NCBI RefSeq assembly: GCF_005144585.1
Contig: NZ_SSMQ01000017.1
Location: forward strand, 62,001 to 126,000
Direction: 5' to 3'
Source: Polyangium fumosum
Lineage (GTDB): Bacteria > Myxococcota_A > Polyangia > Polyangiales > Polyangiaceae
DNA: 64,000 nucleotides
Shown: positions 44,188 to 58,200 of the stretch, one piece after another
Numbering within the stretch: the stretch's first letter is position 1
Layout of the letters: each line of letters begins with the position of its first letter
Made by a program: the position numbers and the translations under genes
Notes under the pieces: generated by a model
Seen by the model: the letters and a program-made list of their open reading frames with translations, nothing else
What the model was told of the DNA's origin: nothing
The model's database searches: none

Positions 44188-44220
44188 AAGGCCACGTGGA
44201 GGGTTTTTCCACGTGGCCTT
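44188..44220. terminator. Hairpin terminator between convergent genes
   Basis: Perfect 12-bp inverted repeat (AAGGCCACGTGG / CCACGTGGCCTT) with a T-rich loop, between dacB (stop 44108) and the sigma-factor gene (stop 44260). A second small palindrome, GTATGAC/GTCATAC, lies at 44154-44173. Probably bidirectional. Confidence 0.7.
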
Positions 44221-44259
44221 CGGTGGGGCGGATTGTGCGGGGGGTTGCCCCGCCGAACC

Positions 44260-45987
44260 TCAGTAGTAGTCGCGCATCTGCTTGCGGATCTTCACGAGCG
44301 CCTGCTCCTGGAGCTGGCGGATGCGCTCGCGCGACAGGTTGTACTTGTCACCGATCTCCTTGAGCGTGAGCTCGTCCTCGTCGTCGAGGCCGAAACGCCA
44401 GCGGATGATGCGCGACTCGATCGGCGTCAGCGTGGTGAGCAGCCGCCGGACTTCGTCGCTCCACTTGCGGTTCGCCAGGTGATCGAACGGCGAGAGCGCG
44501 TTCTCCTCCTGGAGGAAGTCGATGAACTTGCGCCCATCCTCGTCGCCGACCGGGCGATCGAGGGAGAACGGCGTCTCGGCGTAGAAGTCCTTCACCTTGT
44601 CGAGCTTCTCGCGCGGAACGCCGGTCTCCTTCTCGAGCTCCTCGATCGTCGGCTCGTGGCCCGTGCGCGCGATGATCGCCTGGGTCGCGCGGGCGACGCG
44701 GTTGTACGTGTCGAGCATGTGCACCGGGATGCGAACCGCGCGGCCCTTGTCGGCGAGGGCGCGGCTGATCGCGTGCCGGATCCACCACGACGCGTACGTC
44801 GAGAAGCGGTAGCCGCGGTTGTGATCGAAGCGCTCGACCGCCTTCATGAGGCCGATGTTGCCCTCCTGGATGAGGTCGATCAGCGGCAACCGGCCGCGGT
44901 TGTAGCGGCGCGCGATCGACACGACGAGACGGAGGTTCGCCTTGACGAACCGGTTCTTCGCGTCGTGCTGGGCCTGGAACGTCTTCTCGACCCGATCGAG
45001 GTAACGCTTGTACGACGGCGACATCGGCAGCGTCGGGCGCGGCGGCCGGATCGGCGCGCCTTCCTCCGTGTCGGCGATCGTGTCCTCCTCGAAGTCCGGC
45101 TCGCGCACGAGATCCCGCGCGATGCTGCTGGCGCGCGACATCCAGAGGCGGTCGGAGTCCGGCAGGCGGATCACGGTCGCGAGCTCGTTCGTGAGCTGGC
45201 TCCAAGCCTTCTCGTGCTCCGGCGCGAGCTTGTACTTCTGCTTCTTCGCGATCTTTACGAGCTTCTGCAGCTCTTCGATCTGCGGCGCCTTCACCTCGTC
45301 CTCGCCCGCCTTCGCCACGTCCTCGGCGAGCGCGTCGAGCACGAACTCGGCCGCGGGCAGGTACGAGAGCAACGCGACCCAGTGATCGATCTCCGTGCGC
45401 TCGACGGCACGCGCGGTCTCGAGCTCCTCCTCGGGGCCCATGACCGGGTGCAGCGCCATGTCGCGGAAATACCGCGCGAGCATGGAGTCCCCGCCGCCCT
45501 CCTCGATGTCCTTGAGCTCGCGGTCCGCGTTGGTCCGGGGAGAATCCGGCCGGCTCAGCGGCGTGAACTCGAGGTCGATGAACTCGGCCGTCGTCGGCTC
45601 CGGATCGTGCATCTCGGGCCGCGGGCGGATGGCGGCAGCCTCTTCCGCGGCCGCGCCTTCGTCATCCAGCATGCCGATGTCGATGTCCGACGCGGCGAGC
45701 GGCTCCTTGGCGAGCGGCGTGGCGGGCGTCTTGCTGCGCGCGTCGTCGAGGAGCGCCTCGTCATCGACCGGCGCCTGCGTTTGCTCGGGCTCCTGGCCCT
45801 TCGGCCGGCGCTCGATCGTTCCGCTGCGACGAACCGGGCGCGCGTTCGCGACGGCGGCACCGCGGCGGCCGGGCGCGCTCCCGCGGGCGGGCTTGGGGGC
45901 CGAGGCGGTGCGCGTCGTGGAGCCCGTCATCGCGGCCTTGGTGGAGGGGCGGTTGGCATCGGGGCGGCGGGCGGTCGACGTGCTCAT
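44260..45987 (-). CDS. Sigma-70 family RNA polymerase sigma factor (RpoD-like)
   Basis: Protein of 575 residues. Regions 2-4 are full and canonical: region 2 with [31 protein letters not shown] and [15 protein letters not shown]; region 3 near [14 protein letters not shown]; region 4 with [15 protein letters not shown] and [15 protein letters not shown]. The first about 185 residues are basic/acidic low complexity, then a region 1.2-like [23 protein letters not shown] and a non-conserved insert of about 150 residues. It is either a primary or a closely related group 2 sigma factor. ATG 45987 is chosen; ATG 46113 is also possible. Confidence 0.92.
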   Translation of the reverse strand: MSTSTARRPDANRPSTKAAMTGSTTRTASAPKPARGSAPGRRGAAVANARPVRRSGTIERRPKGQEPEQTQAPVDDEALLDDARSKTPATPLAKEPLAASDIDIGMLDDEGAAAEEAAAIRPRPEMHDPEPTTAEFIDLEFTPLSRPDSPRTNADRELKDIEEGGGDSMLARYFRDMALHPVMGPEEELETARAVERTEIDHWVALLSYLPAAEFVLDALAEDVAKAGEDEVKAPQIEELQKLVKIAKKQKYKLAPEHEKAWSQLTNELATVIRLPDSDRLWMSRASSIARDLVREPDFEEDTIADTEEGAPIRPPRPTLPMSPSYKRYLDRVEKTFQAQHDAKNRFVKANLRLVVSIARRYNRGRLPLIDLIQEGNIGLMKAVERFDHNRGYRFSTYASWWIRHAISRALADKGRAVRIPVHMLDTYNRVARATQAIIARTGHEPTIEELEKETGVPREKLDKVKDFYAETPFSLDRPVGDEDGRKFIDFLQEENALSPFDHLANRKWSDEVRRLLTTLTPIESRIIRWRFGLDDEDELTLKEIGDKYNLSRERIRQLQEQALVKIRKQMRDYY

Positions 45988-46463
45988 CTTGCTCTTCGTT
46001 GCGGTGGAGGGTTTTTCGTTCACTTCTTCGGAATCACCCTTTCGAGAGTGGAAGCTCTCGGCCGGGTCAAGGAGGGATCGGTCCGGGCTCGTCGGGGTTT
46101 CGAAGCTCGCCATGGCTGGGCCCTTGTTCCCGCTGCCCGATAGGGGGCTGAACGGGGGATTGTGCGGTTTGATTCCGGTGGATCCTCTCCGAGAAGAAAT
46201 CGGCTGGCTCGGGCCGCCGTTCACGGATGCAATGCTGGAGACTGGATCGCTCGTCTTCTCGATGAATTCTGCAAATTTCATGCCGTCATCGGTGTATGTT
46301 CCCGAATTTCCCGGTCCCGGGTCGGGCCTTCCGCCGGTCGGCATGCTAGGAGCATCCTCCGACGAGGCATGCAGGGAGGCCGGCTCCCCGTCATGCGAGG
46401 CGGTGGGCGATGGACTGCCTCGATGGCGGTGTGCTCCCATGCTTGCGCGCTCCGTTGTAGTCG
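45988..46463. other. Divergent intergenic region, sigma factor / ABC transporter
   Basis: About 475 bp. If the sigma factor started at 46113 the gap would shrink to 350 bp. Local GC drops around 46255-46310, where promoters for the two divergent genes may lie, including an imperfect A/T-rich palindrome near 46260-46281. No gene is supported here. Confidence 0.4.
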
Positions 46464-48191
46464 ATGATGCCGACTGAGAACACGTCCAGTCGGGCATTCG
46501 TCGTGCGTGTCGTTCACGAGCTCCGCCGCGACCGGCGAAACAGTTGGATGTTTTCTGGGGCTACCCTGGTGCAGGCGATAGCCCATGGAATCTTGGCTTC
46601 GTGCGCTGGCCTTCTCGGACAGGCGCTGATGGGTAGGCAACTTGCTTCCTTCAGCGCCCTTGTCGACCCCCGCGACGCCCTGCATCATCCGATTTTTCTG
46701 GCTTCTATCGGTCTCGGGGCGTCCCTTGTAAAGACGGCAGCGAGCACCTTCTCCATCTACGGCCAGAAGCGTGCTGTCTTTCAGGTCGGGAACGCAATTC
46801 GTCGTACGATCACCGCCGCGATCGTGCTTCAAGGGCAACCGCCGAGCGCGGCCGCCGCCTCTCTCGCCGCGATCACCGTGCGTATCCGCGACGTCGAGCG
46901 CGGCGCCGATGAAGGCGTGCTCGCGGCCGCTCGTGCGATTGCACACCTCGTTCCGCTCGCCGTGGCGCTTCTCTGCCTGTCCTCGCGCCTCGCGATCGCC
47001 GCACTCCTGCTGCTCGCGCCGTTCGCGCTGATCCTGGCCTTCGCGAGGAGGTTCGTCCGGGTGCATCACGCGCGGTCGGCGCGCCTCGCCGAGGGCCTGC
47101 ATTCCGCTGTAGACGAGCTGGTACGGCATCTGGATCTATGGCGAACGTATGGAGCCGCCCGGCGCGTGCATGCAGCGCTGGAAAGGGCAGGGGACGAGGC
47201 CGGGCGCGCCGCCGCGCAGGCGGAAGCGACCCGAGGCGCGATTTCGGGGGCGAACGAGGTGCTCGCCGCGGCCGCTTTGCTTTTCGTGTGCGTGTGGATC
47301 GAGCGGTCGCAGCCGTCCCTCGGCGATGGATCGCTCGTCGCATTTGCGGCGGTGTTTTTTCTAACGTATCGGCCATTGCGCGACCTCGGGGATGCGCGGA
47401 CGGCGATCGAGCGAGGCGCGGCGTCGCTCGGGGCGCTCGAAGCAAGCGTGCAGGTCGGAGGCGCTGAGGCCGCGCTCGAAGCGGCCGAGGCGGCGAGTGT
47501 GCAAGGGGCGCGCAGTCGGTTTCGGCTGGCGTGTCTGTCGGTCGAAGGGCTGCGTTTCGACGTGGGCGGCGTGAACGGGCGGGCTGTGCAGTTCACGGCC
47601 GAGCCAGGGCGGATCGTGGCGATCGTAGGTCCGACCGGGAGCGGGAAGACGACGCTGCTCCGGGGGCTGCTCGGGCTCGTGCCCGCGACGGAAGGAGCGC
47701 TTCGGTACGACGGGGAGGAGCTGACGCGCGCAGGGGTCGGTCCGGACGAACGGCCCTTCGCGTGGGTGCCGCAAGAGGCGGCGATCGTGTCAGGGACGAT
47801 CGAGGAGAACGTGGGGCTCGGCGCGAAGGATGCGCCCGCCGCACAGATCCGGCGCGCGCTCGCCGACGTCGGAGGGCTCGGGCTCGCCGAGGCGCGTGGC
47901 GGGGCGAGGATGGCGGCCGGAGGGCACGAGCTCTCGGGCGGGGAGCGGCAGCTCGTGGCGATCGCACGCGCGGTCGCGAGCCATCAGCCGGTGCTCTTGC
48001 TCGACGAGCCGACGTCGGGGCTCGATGCCGAGGCCGAGGCGCGCGTGCTCGCAGCGCTCGCGGCGCAGCGGGGCGCGCGGACGATCCTGATCGTGACGCA
48101 TCGGCCGGGGCCGCTCGCGATCGCGGACGAGGTGATCTCGTTCGAGGGAGCGTCAGCCGTCTCGGCCACGACGCTCGCGGCTCAGAACTGA
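46464..48191 (+). CDS. ABC transporter, fused permease/ATPase half-transporter
   Basis: Protein of 575 residues. The membrane domain (about 25-310) shows six hydrophobic segments, including [18 protein letters not shown] and [20 protein letters not shown]. The ATPase domain has Walker [11 protein letters not shown]-loop WVPQEAAIV, signature LSGGERQ, Walker [13 protein letters not shown] and H-loop VTHR. It should act as a homodimeric type I exporter; CydD/CydC-like proteins are the nearest pattern but no cytochrome bd genes are near. Two ATGs (46464, 46467) could start it. The N-terminal 150 bp use less GC-biased codons than the rest. Its end overlaps the convergent pheS stop by 10 bp. Confidence 0.9.
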   Translation: MMPTENTSSRAFVVRVVHELRRDRRNSWMFSGATLVQAIAHGILASCAGLLGQALMGRQLASFSALVDPRDALHHPIFLASIGLGASLVKTAASTFSIYGQKRAVFQVGNAIRRTITAAIVLQGQPPSAAAASLAAITVRIRDVERGADEGVLAAARAIAHLVPLAVALLCLSSRLAIAALLLLAPFALILAFARRFVRVHHARSARLAEGLHSAVDELVRHLDLWRTYGAARRVHAALERAGDEAGRAAAQAEATRGAISGANEVLAAAALLFVCVWIERSQPSLGDGSLVAFAAVFFLTYRPLRDLGDARTAIERGAASLGALEASVQVGGAEAALEAAEAASVQGARSRFRLACLSVEGLRFDVGGVNGRAVQFTAEPGRIVAIVGPTGSGKTTLLRGLLGLVPATEGALRYDGEELTRAGVGPDERPFAWVPQEAAIVSGTIEENVGLGAKDAPAAQIRRALADVGGLGLAEARGGARMAAGGHELSGGERQLVAIARAVASHQPVLLLDEPTSGLDAEAEARVLAALAAQRGARTILIVTHRPGPLAIADEVISFEGASAVSATTLAAQN

Positions 48192-49252
48192 GACAAGAAG
48201 CGCGGATCGCTCTCGAAGAGCAGGCGGATGTTCGGGATGCCGTAGCGGAGCATCGCCAGACGATCGAGGCCCATGCCGAAGGCGAAGCCGCTGTACCGCT
48301 CGGGATCGAGGCCGCACTGACGGAAGACGTCCGGATGGATCATCCCGCAGCCGAGCACTTCGAGCCACCCCGTGTGCTTGCAGACGCGGCATCCGGCGTA
48401 GGTGCCGTCGGCCTGTCGGCAGAAGACACAGCCGCAATCGACCTCGGCGCCAGGCTCGACGAACGGGAAGTAGCTCGGCCGGAACCGCACCGGCAGGCCT
48501 GGGCCGTAGAGGCGCTCGATGAAGGCCGTGATGACGCCCTGCAGCTCCGCGAAGCTCACCTTCTCGTCGACGAGGAAGCCGTCGATCTGGTGGAACATCG
48601 GCGAGTGCGTGACGTCGTCGTCGCGGCGGTACACCGAGCCCGCCATCACTACGGCGAGCGGCGGCTTGCGGAGCAAAAACTCACGCGGCTGGACCGTCGT
48701 CGTGTGCGTGCGCAGGAGCAGGCCCGGCCCGAGCCAGAAGCTGTCCTGCATGTCCGTCGCGGGGTGATCGGGCGGGAACGCGAGCTTCGTGAAGTTGTTC
48801 TCTTCGAGCTCGATCTCGGGCCCAGCCTCGGCGACGAAGCCGAGGTCGCGGAAGATCGCGAGCAGCTCGTCACGAACCTGCGCGATGGGATGGAAATGGC
48901 CACGGCCGAGCTCGAGCCGGCCCGGCAAGCTGAGGTCGTAGGGGAGTCCGCGCAGCTCGGCCTCGCGAGTGGCGCGGGCGATCGCCTTGAGGCGCGCCTC
49001 GAAGGCGGCCTCGACCTCTTCCTTGAAGGAATTGACCCGGCTGCCGACCGTGGCTTTCTGGTCGCCGGGGACATGGCGCATCAGCGCGAGGACGGCGGTG
49101 AGCTCGCCCTTTTTGCCGAGGACGCGGGCGTGTTCGAGGCGAAGGGCCTGCTCGTTCGTCGCGGCCGCGAACGCGTCGCGGTACCGCGTGCCGAGCGCGG
49201 ACAGGCCCTCCTCGATGGCCTTGATCGCCTGGACAGGATCCGCGGCGCTCAC
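48182..49252 (-). CDS. pheS: Phenylalanyl-tRNA synthetase alpha subunit
   Basis: Catalytic alpha subunit (356 residues), which with PheT charges tRNA-Phe. Visible are the N-terminal coiled coil (about 1-85), the class II motif 2 (GSVYRRDDDVTHSPMFHQIDG) and motif 3 (FGMGLDRLAMLRYGI). A Cys-rich insert with C273, C275, C278, C288 and C291 (CGCVFC and CRVC) precedes GWLEVLGCG and may bind zinc, a variant known in part of the family. pheT is not downstream: the convergent ABC gene overlaps the stop. It follows rplT by 16 bp. Confidence 0.96.
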   Translation of the reverse strand: MSAADPVQAIKAIEEGLSALGTRYRDAFAAATNEQALRLEHARVLGKKGELTAVLALMRHVPGDQKATVGSRVNSFKEEVEAAFEARLKAIARATREAELRGLPYDLSLPGRLELGRGHFHPIAQVRDELLAIFRDLGFVAEAGPEIELEENNFTKLAFPPDHPATDMQDSFWLGPGLLLRTHTTTVQPREFLLRKPPLAVVMAGSVYRRDDDVTHSPMFHQIDGFLVDEKVSFAELQGVITAFIERLYGPGLPVRFRPSYFPFVEPGAEVDCGCVFCRQADGTYAGCRVCKHTGWLEVLGCGMIHPDVFRQCGLDPERYSGFAFGMGLDRLAMLRYGIPNIRLLFESDPRFLSQF

Positions 49253-49268
49253 GCCCCGTCCTCCTTGC

Positions 49269-49622
49269 CTAGCGGCTTCCGCCCGCGAGCTTCACGACCG
49301 CGCCGAACGACGCCGGATCGTGGATGGCGAGCTCGGACAGGATCTTCCGATCGAGCGTGACGTTCGCCTTCTTGAGCGAGCTCATGAGGCGGGAGTACGT
49401 CGTGCCGTTCGTGCGGGCACCGGCGTTGATGCGGACGATCCAAAGGCGCCGGAAATCCCGCTTCTTCAGCTTGCGACTGACGTAGCCGTACTCCCACGCG
49501 TGGCGCAGGACCTCGACGGCTTGGCGGTAGCGGTTCTTCCTGCCAAGGAAATACCCCTCGGTCAGGTTCAGGACGCGGTTACGACGACGACGGGCTTTGA
49601 ACCCACGCTTGACTCTCGGCAT
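49269..49622 (-). CDS. rplT: 50S ribosomal protein L20
   Basis: Protein of 117 residues, basic, with PRVKRGFKARRRRNRVL at the start and the conserved YGYVSRKLKKRDFRRLWI and INAGAR segments. Binds 23S rRNA early in 50S assembly, and in some bacteria represses its own operon. It lies 24 bp downstream of rpmI. Confidence 0.98.
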   Translation of the reverse strand: MPRVKRGFKARRRRNRVLNLTEGYFLGRKNRYRQAVEVLRHAWEYGYVSRKLKKRDFRRLWIVRINAGARTNGTTYSRLMSSLKKANVTLDRKILSELAIHDPASFGAVVKLAGGSR

Positions 49623-49646
49623 TGGGCGCTCCTCTCTTGCTCGGGA

Positions 49647-49844
49647 TCAGCGGTAGGGGAGGAGGAGCTTCACACGCCCCTCCATCGCGGTGTCGACGGT
49701 GTCGTTCTTGCGGAGACGGCGAAGGCGCTTCTTGCTCTTCTCCTGCATGCAGTGATTCAAGCCGCCCTTGCTCCGGCGGATCTTGCCCGTGCCAGTGACG
49801 CGAAAGCGCTTCGCGGCGGCCCGGTTCGTCTTCATCTTCGGCAT
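49647..49844 (-). CDS. rpmI: 50S ribosomal protein L35
   Basis: Basic protein of 65 residues with the family signatures PKMKTNRAAAKRFRVTGTGK and KSKKRLRRLRK. Part of rpmI-rplT-pheS on the minus strand. infC, which normally precedes rpmI, is absent: upstream lies a divergent gene. A palindrome at 49886-49904 lies in the presumed leader. Confidence 0.97.
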   Translation of the reverse strand: MPKMKTNRAAAKRFRVTGTGKIRRSKGGLNHCMQEKSKKRLRRLRKNDTVDTAMEGRVKLLLPYR

Positions 49845-49885
49845 GATGCCTTCTCGCTCCCGTGAGGGTGCGCTCTGCCTGGCCT

Positions 49886-49904
49886 CGCTCCGACCGTCGG
49901 AGCG
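49886..49904. promoter_or_regulatory. 19-bp near-perfect palindrome in the rpmI leader
   Basis: CGCTCCGAC-C-GTCGGAGCG, 9-bp arms with one central base, 42 bp before the rpmI start. The tiny loop suits a protein operator better than an RNA hairpin, though a stem with a 3-5 nt loop is possible. A role in ribosomal-protein control is speculation. Confidence 0.35.
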
Positions 49905-50005
49905 CCGTTCGAAACCAAGGTAGATGCGGCGGGGCGAGCTTTATGGCGGACGGGTGCGGGGGTTGTCAAGGCCGCGAAGGTCCCCAAGAGCTAGCCTCCG
50001 CATCC

Positions 50006-51541
50006 ATGCTCGTCCGCGCCACCTTCGAAGAGCCGTCCAGCGACGGATCCCCCGTCCGTACCATCGTGAGCTTCCACGCTGGACATTCGCTCCTGGAAGT
50101 CGCGCATTCGCGCGGAATCGCGATCAACGCGCCCTGCGGCGGTCGGGGGTCGTGCGGAAAATGCATCGTCCGTGTGCTCGCCGGGAACGCGCCGCCGACC
50201 GAGGAAGACCGCGCGGTGCTGAGCGAGGGGATGCTCCGCGAGGGCCTCCGGCTCTCGTGCCGGATCCGGCCACGCACGCCCGTCACCGTGGAGGTGCAGA
50301 GCCGGTTCGATCTGCGCGCGGCGCCTGCCGTGACGCGGCTCGCGGCCGGGGAGCTGCCGAAGATCGTGGATGCCGCGGTGGATCTCGGGTCGACGAGCGT
50401 GCAGCTCCGGACGATCGATCCGGCGACGGGCGAGGTGCTCGGCGAGGCGAGCGTGCTGAACCGGCAGGTGCGTCGTGGCCACGACGTGATGACGCGGCTG
50501 ACGCACGCGCTGCAAGGAAAGCAGGCGCGCGAGGAGCTGACGGAGGACGCGCGCGAGACGCTGCGGCTCCTCGAAGGCGCGGCGCGAGGGCGGATCTTCC
50601 CGGAGGACGGCGCGATCCGGCGGTGGGTCGTGGCCGCGAACAGCGCGATGACGACGCTGCTTTGGGGCGCGGACGTGACGAGCCTGGCCGAAGCGCCGTA
50701 CACGCCGCCGTTCTTCGACGAGCGGACCGGGCCGGCTGCGGAGCTTGGTTTGTCCGGGGAGACGCTCACGACGTTTCCGCTGCTCGGATCGTTCGTCGGC
50801 GGTGATACGGCCGCGGCGGTGCTCGCGACCGATCTCGATCGTTCGGGACCTCCGCGCATGCTCATCGACATCGGGACGAACACCGAGATCGTGCTCGCGC
50901 ACGAGGGCTCGCTCTACGCATCGTCGACGCCCGCGGGGCCAGCGTTCGAAGGTGGAAACATCTCCGTCGGGATGCGCGCGGAGCCAGGCGCGATCGTGCG
51001 GATCGAGGTGCGAGACGACGGGGCCATCCGTCCGACGACGATCGGGACGGTGAAGGCAAAAGGGATCTGCGGGACAGGGCTGCTCGAGGTGCTGGGCGAG
51101 CTCGTGCGTGCGGGGATCGTGGCGAAGGACGGTGCGATCGCGTCGGGCGCGGATCGGATCACGCTCGCGCGGGGCGTGGATCTCCTGCAGATGGACATTC
51201 GCGAGTTGCAGCTCGCGAAGGGCGCGCTGCGGGCCGCGACGAAGCTGCTCTGCATGACGGCGGGAATCCGGGACAAGGACCTCGCGCGGGTGGCGGTGGC
51301 GGGCGCGTTCGGGACGCACCTCCGCCACGATGTGGCGATCCGGCTCGGGATGCTGCCGGAGGTGGATCCGTCGGCGGTCGTCGCGGCGGGCAACGCCTCG
51401 CTCGAAGGGGCGACGGTGTTCGCGCGGGATCCGGAGGCGGCGCGGGCGAGGCTCGCGGATGTCCGGTCGCGGGTCCGACACGTGGAGCTCGCCACCCGTG
51501 ATGATTTCCAGGATGTCTTCGTAGCGAGCCTCGATTTCTGA
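50006..51541 (+). CDS. 2Fe-2S ferredoxin-ASKHA protein (DUF4445/RamA-type corrinoid activator)
   Basis: Protein of 511 residues. An N-terminal 2Fe-2S domain has Cys44, Cys50, Cys53 and Cys85 (PCGGRGSCGKC and LSCRI), followed by an ASKHA ATPase-like domain with VDLGSTSVQLRTID, DIGTNTEIVL and GFG-like GAFGTHLR. This is the architecture of COG3894 proteins, reductive activators of corrinoid-dependent methyltransferases. No corrinoid protein or methyltransferase gene is adjacent; carB follows 57 bp later. ATG 50006 fits the domain start. Confidence 0.88.
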   Translation: MLVRATFEEPSSDGSPVRTIVSFHAGHSLLEVAHSRGIAINAPCGGRGSCGKCIVRVLAGNAPPTEEDRAVLSEGMLREGLRLSCRIRPRTPVTVEVQSRFDLRAAPAVTRLAAGELPKIVDAAVDLGSTSVQLRTIDPATGEVLGEASVLNRQVRRGHDVMTRLTHALQGKQAREELTEDARETLRLLEGAARGRIFPEDGAIRRWVVAANSAMTTLLWGADVTSLAEAPYTPPFFDERTGPAAELGLSGETLTTFPLLGSFVGGDTAAAVLATDLDRSGPPRMLIDIGTNTEIVLAHEGSLYASSTPAGPAFEGGNISVGMRAEPGAIVRIEVRDDGAIRPTTIGTVKAKGICGTGLLEVLGELVRAGIVAKDGAIASGADRITLARGVDLLQMDIRELQLAKGALRAATKLLCMTAGIRDKDLARVAVAGAFGTHLRHDVAIRLGMLPEVDPSAVVAAGNASLEGATVFARDPEAARARLADVRSRVRHVELATRDDFQDVFVASLDF

Positions 51542-51598
51542 GCGACCGCTCGCGCACACATCGACGGTGCCGCGTTCCGGTGCTAACTCGCCCGCCCG

Positions 51599-54970
<3,372 letters not shown>

Positions 54971-54981
54971 GAGGCCGCGAG

Positions 54982-55010
54982 GGCCGCCGGTGTTCGATGC
55001 GCCGGCGGCC
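54982..55010. terminator. Hairpin between convergent carB and small membrane protein gene
   Basis: Perfect 9-bp inverted repeat GGCCGCCGG / CCGGCGGCC with an 11-nt loop, 11 bp after the carB stop and ending at the stop of the convergent gene. No T-tract is seen. It could end carB transcripts. Confidence 0.5.
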
Positions 55011-55273
55011 TACGTGCCGTTCGGATCGTTCGTGTCGTTCTCGTTCGTGTCGTTCGCGCCGTCGTGGGTCTCGTCCGACGGTTCGCGGCGCTCGCGCGGC
55101 GTCAGCGCGGCCGTGAGGGCCACGGCGAGCGCGCCGACGACGACGCTCCCGTAGAAGAGGATGTCGATGGCGCTGCCCGCGGACGAGCAGTTCGCGCCCG
55201 GGCCGAGGCGCACCGCGAGCACGCCTTCGGGTAGCTTCGGCGGCCCCTCCGGCGTGCTCGCGCGTTCGGTCAC
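55010..55273 (-). CDS. Small single-pass membrane protein
   Basis: Protein of 87 residues from GTG 55273, overlapping the transglutaminase-protein stop by 4 bp (GTGA). The N-terminal part is Pro-rich; a transmembrane helix (IDILFYGSVVVGALAVALTA) is followed by a charged tail ending in Asn/Asp/Thr-rich NDTNENDTNDPNGT. No family recognised. Tight coupling suggests it accompanies the upstream protein. Confidence 0.7.
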   Translation of the reverse strand: MTERASTPEGPPKLPEGVLAVRLGPGANCSSAGSAIDILFYGSVVVGALAVALTAALTPRERREPSDETHDGANDTNENDTNDPNGT

Positions 55274-58200
55274 TTGCCCACCACGATGCGCTGGCCGAAG
55301 GCGCGATCGACGGCCTCGCAGAAGGAGCGGAACGCCTCGTACTCGGCCGGCGTGACGCGCGCCTTCTTGAAGGACAAGCCCGTCCGCACGGTGACCTTGC
55401 CCGGCGCTTGCTCGACCGTGACGTGGAACGCGCCGAACGGCGTGTCGAGCTTCTGCGCCGTGGGCGCTGCGCGGACCTTCATGCCCGCGGGCACCTTGAT
55501 GACCCACTCTTCTTCACGGCTCGTGAGCGCCGTGAGCGTGACATCGAGCGTGCGTTTCGACGAAGGCGCGAGCTCGGCGACGAGGCGCGGCGTGATGCTG
55601 GCGGGCACGCTGAGCGCGTCGCCCTCGCGCCGCGCGAAGCTCGTGGCCTTGCCGCGGGCGCGGATCTTCACGGCCTGCTCCACGTCGTCGAGGTCGCTCG
55701 TCTCCACGCCCGCGCGGCCCTTTTCGAGCTCGATCGGGCCGAAGTCCGAGGCGAGGTCCTGCGACGCGCGTTCGTTGCGCGTGCCCTCGGCGAGGTACCG
55801 CCTGCGCCAGTCGGGCGCGTACGCGCCGGTCACCTGCACGTCCGACACGAGCTGCGCGGAGCCACCGTCCGCGAGCGTCACCTCGACGTGGCGGCGCGTG
55901 AGCGACTGCTCCGGCGGCGGCTGCGGCAGCCGCACGAGCTTGGGTTTGCCCTCGTTGACGAGCAGACCGATCGCCGCGCGATCCATTACGGGCAGCTCCA
56001 TCGAGCCCGTGTGCTCGGCCGTGCCGTCGAGGTAGAGGTCCATCGACGGCACGTAGACGATCGCGTGATCGAAGGGTGCGAGGCTCGCGGGCTCGGGGGC
56101 GATGTCGCCGCGCATGCGCGTGCGGAGCAGGACGATCGTCGAGTTGATGCCGAGTTCGCGCAGCATCGTGACAATCAAGGTCGCCTTGTCCTTGCAGTCG
56201 CCCCAGCCACGCGCGAGCGTCTGCGCGGCGCGGCGCGGCCGGATGCCCTCGATGCCGAACTCGAGCGCGACGTAGCGCGTCTGCGTGGCGAACTTGTAGA
56301 TCGCCTTTACCTTCGCGGCGTCGTCGGTCAGGCCCTTCGTGAGCTCGCGGGCGCGCTTGCGCACCTCGTCGTCGACGTCGAACTGCTCGCGCGCGAGGCC
56401 CCAGTACCACGCGCCCACCGCGTCCCACGTGTCGAACGTGGAGACGTGCACCGTGCCGAGCACCTCGGACCACGGCGGCATGTTGGGCTCGGGCGCGAGC
56501 GCCGGGACGTTCGTCCCCGTGAAGCGATAGATGCGTTTGTCGCCGTCCTCCTTCACATCCTCGACGAGCCCGGGGAGCCGGTCGGTGCGGATGAAGAAGC
56601 GGCGCGCCTTCGGCGTGATGAGGACGTACTCGCTGCTCGCGATGGGGTGATCGTTCTGGAGGTACTGGACCTCGCCGAAGTAGTCGGACCTCTCGTTGCG
56701 CGGCGCGACGTCCTCCACGCGGTAGCGCAGCTCGACGACGTCGCCCGCGTTGAGGCGCGGGAAGAGGACGACGAACGCGCGCTGCGACGTGTACATCGAG
56801 ATCGCGGGGTTGTCGGCGGCGCCCTCGCCGCTCTCGATCGCCTCGTCGATCTTGCCGTTCGCGCGGTAGACGCGCGCGGCGCGCAGATCGACGGTCTGGC
56901 GGTCGGCCTCGTAGGCGAAGTCGTACTGGCGCGCGGATGCGGCGCTCTCGTCGGTGAGCGGCTGGAAGACGACCTGGTGGAAACGGCTCGCGAGGCCGTT
57001 CGGGTAGACCGTCGTCACCGTGAGGTTGCGCATGAAGCGCATCGGGTAGCCCTGCGCGGGCTCCTTGCGCATCGGCAGGAACTTCTCGGGTGCCCACGCG
57101 TACGCCTCGTCGGCGCGTGGCGCCTTCGGCTCGATGTGCTCGACGTACTCGCGCACCTCCTTCGCCTGCGGGACGATCGTGAGGATTTGCCGCAAGAGGT
57201 CGAGCTGCTTGTCGCGATCGCCTTCCTCTCCGTAGAGATCGGAGAGCGCGCGCAGCGTCTGGACGTCCTCGGGCGCCATCGCGAGCGCCTGCTGATACGT
57301 CGCGAGCGCGCGGTCCTTCTGGCCGAGCGCGCGGTACGTGCGCGCCGCGAGGCCACGCGCCCACGCCGAGCCTGCGTCGACGCCGAGGAAGCGGTTCAGC
57401 CATCGCTCCGCGCCTGCGGCATCACGGCGCGCCACCGCGAGCTCCACCTTCTGGCTCAGGAATTCGGCGTCGTCGAAGCGCAGCGCGGCATATCGCGCCT
57501 CGACCTCCTCGGCCTCGGTGTCACGACCGAGCGAACGAAGTTGCGCGGCGAGCGCGGAGAGGAGCGAGACGCAGCGCGGGTTCTTCTGCACCGCCTTCTC
57601 GAGCATGCCGAGCGCGGTGCGCTTGAGGCCCGCCTCGATGGAGAGCTCCACCAGGCCGAGCGTGCCGCCGAGGTTGTCCGGGTCGAGCGCGAGGATGCGC
57701 TCGTAGATCGGCACCGCGTCGCGCCAGTTCGCTCCCGTGCGCGCGAGGTGCGCCTCCGAGAGCAGGACGTCGAGCTTCTCCTCGTTCGTCTTCGCGAGCG
57801 TGCTCGCGCGTTCGACCCACGAGCGTCGCTGGTTTCGATCTTCGGCGAGCTCGCCGGCGAGCAAGAGCCTCGGTACCGTCGGCTCGGCCTCGGCGGCGCG
57901 GCGCGCGAGGTCGCGTGCCTTGTGCTCGGCCTTCGGATCGCCGCCGGTGATCGCGAGGTACCGCGCGTACTGCTCCAGCGCGGCGGGCGCGGGGCTCTTG
58001 CCGGATGTGAGCGCTTCGAACGCCTGCACGGGCCCGACGACGCCGCGGCCTTGCTCCTTCGGCTCCTTCGTCTTCGCGCGCTCCTTCATCGCGGCGGCGG
58101 CTTCGGTGCTCGCTTCGAGGTCCGCGCGCACCTCGACATCGAGGTCGGGCTTGCCGGTCTCGTCGCCGATGCGCAGTGCGAACTTCGGAGCTTCCTCGTC

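Noticed and set aside
49907-49920. GTTCGAAACC similar to a tRNA T-loop
   Set aside because: No acceptor, anticodon or D-arm can be folded around it.
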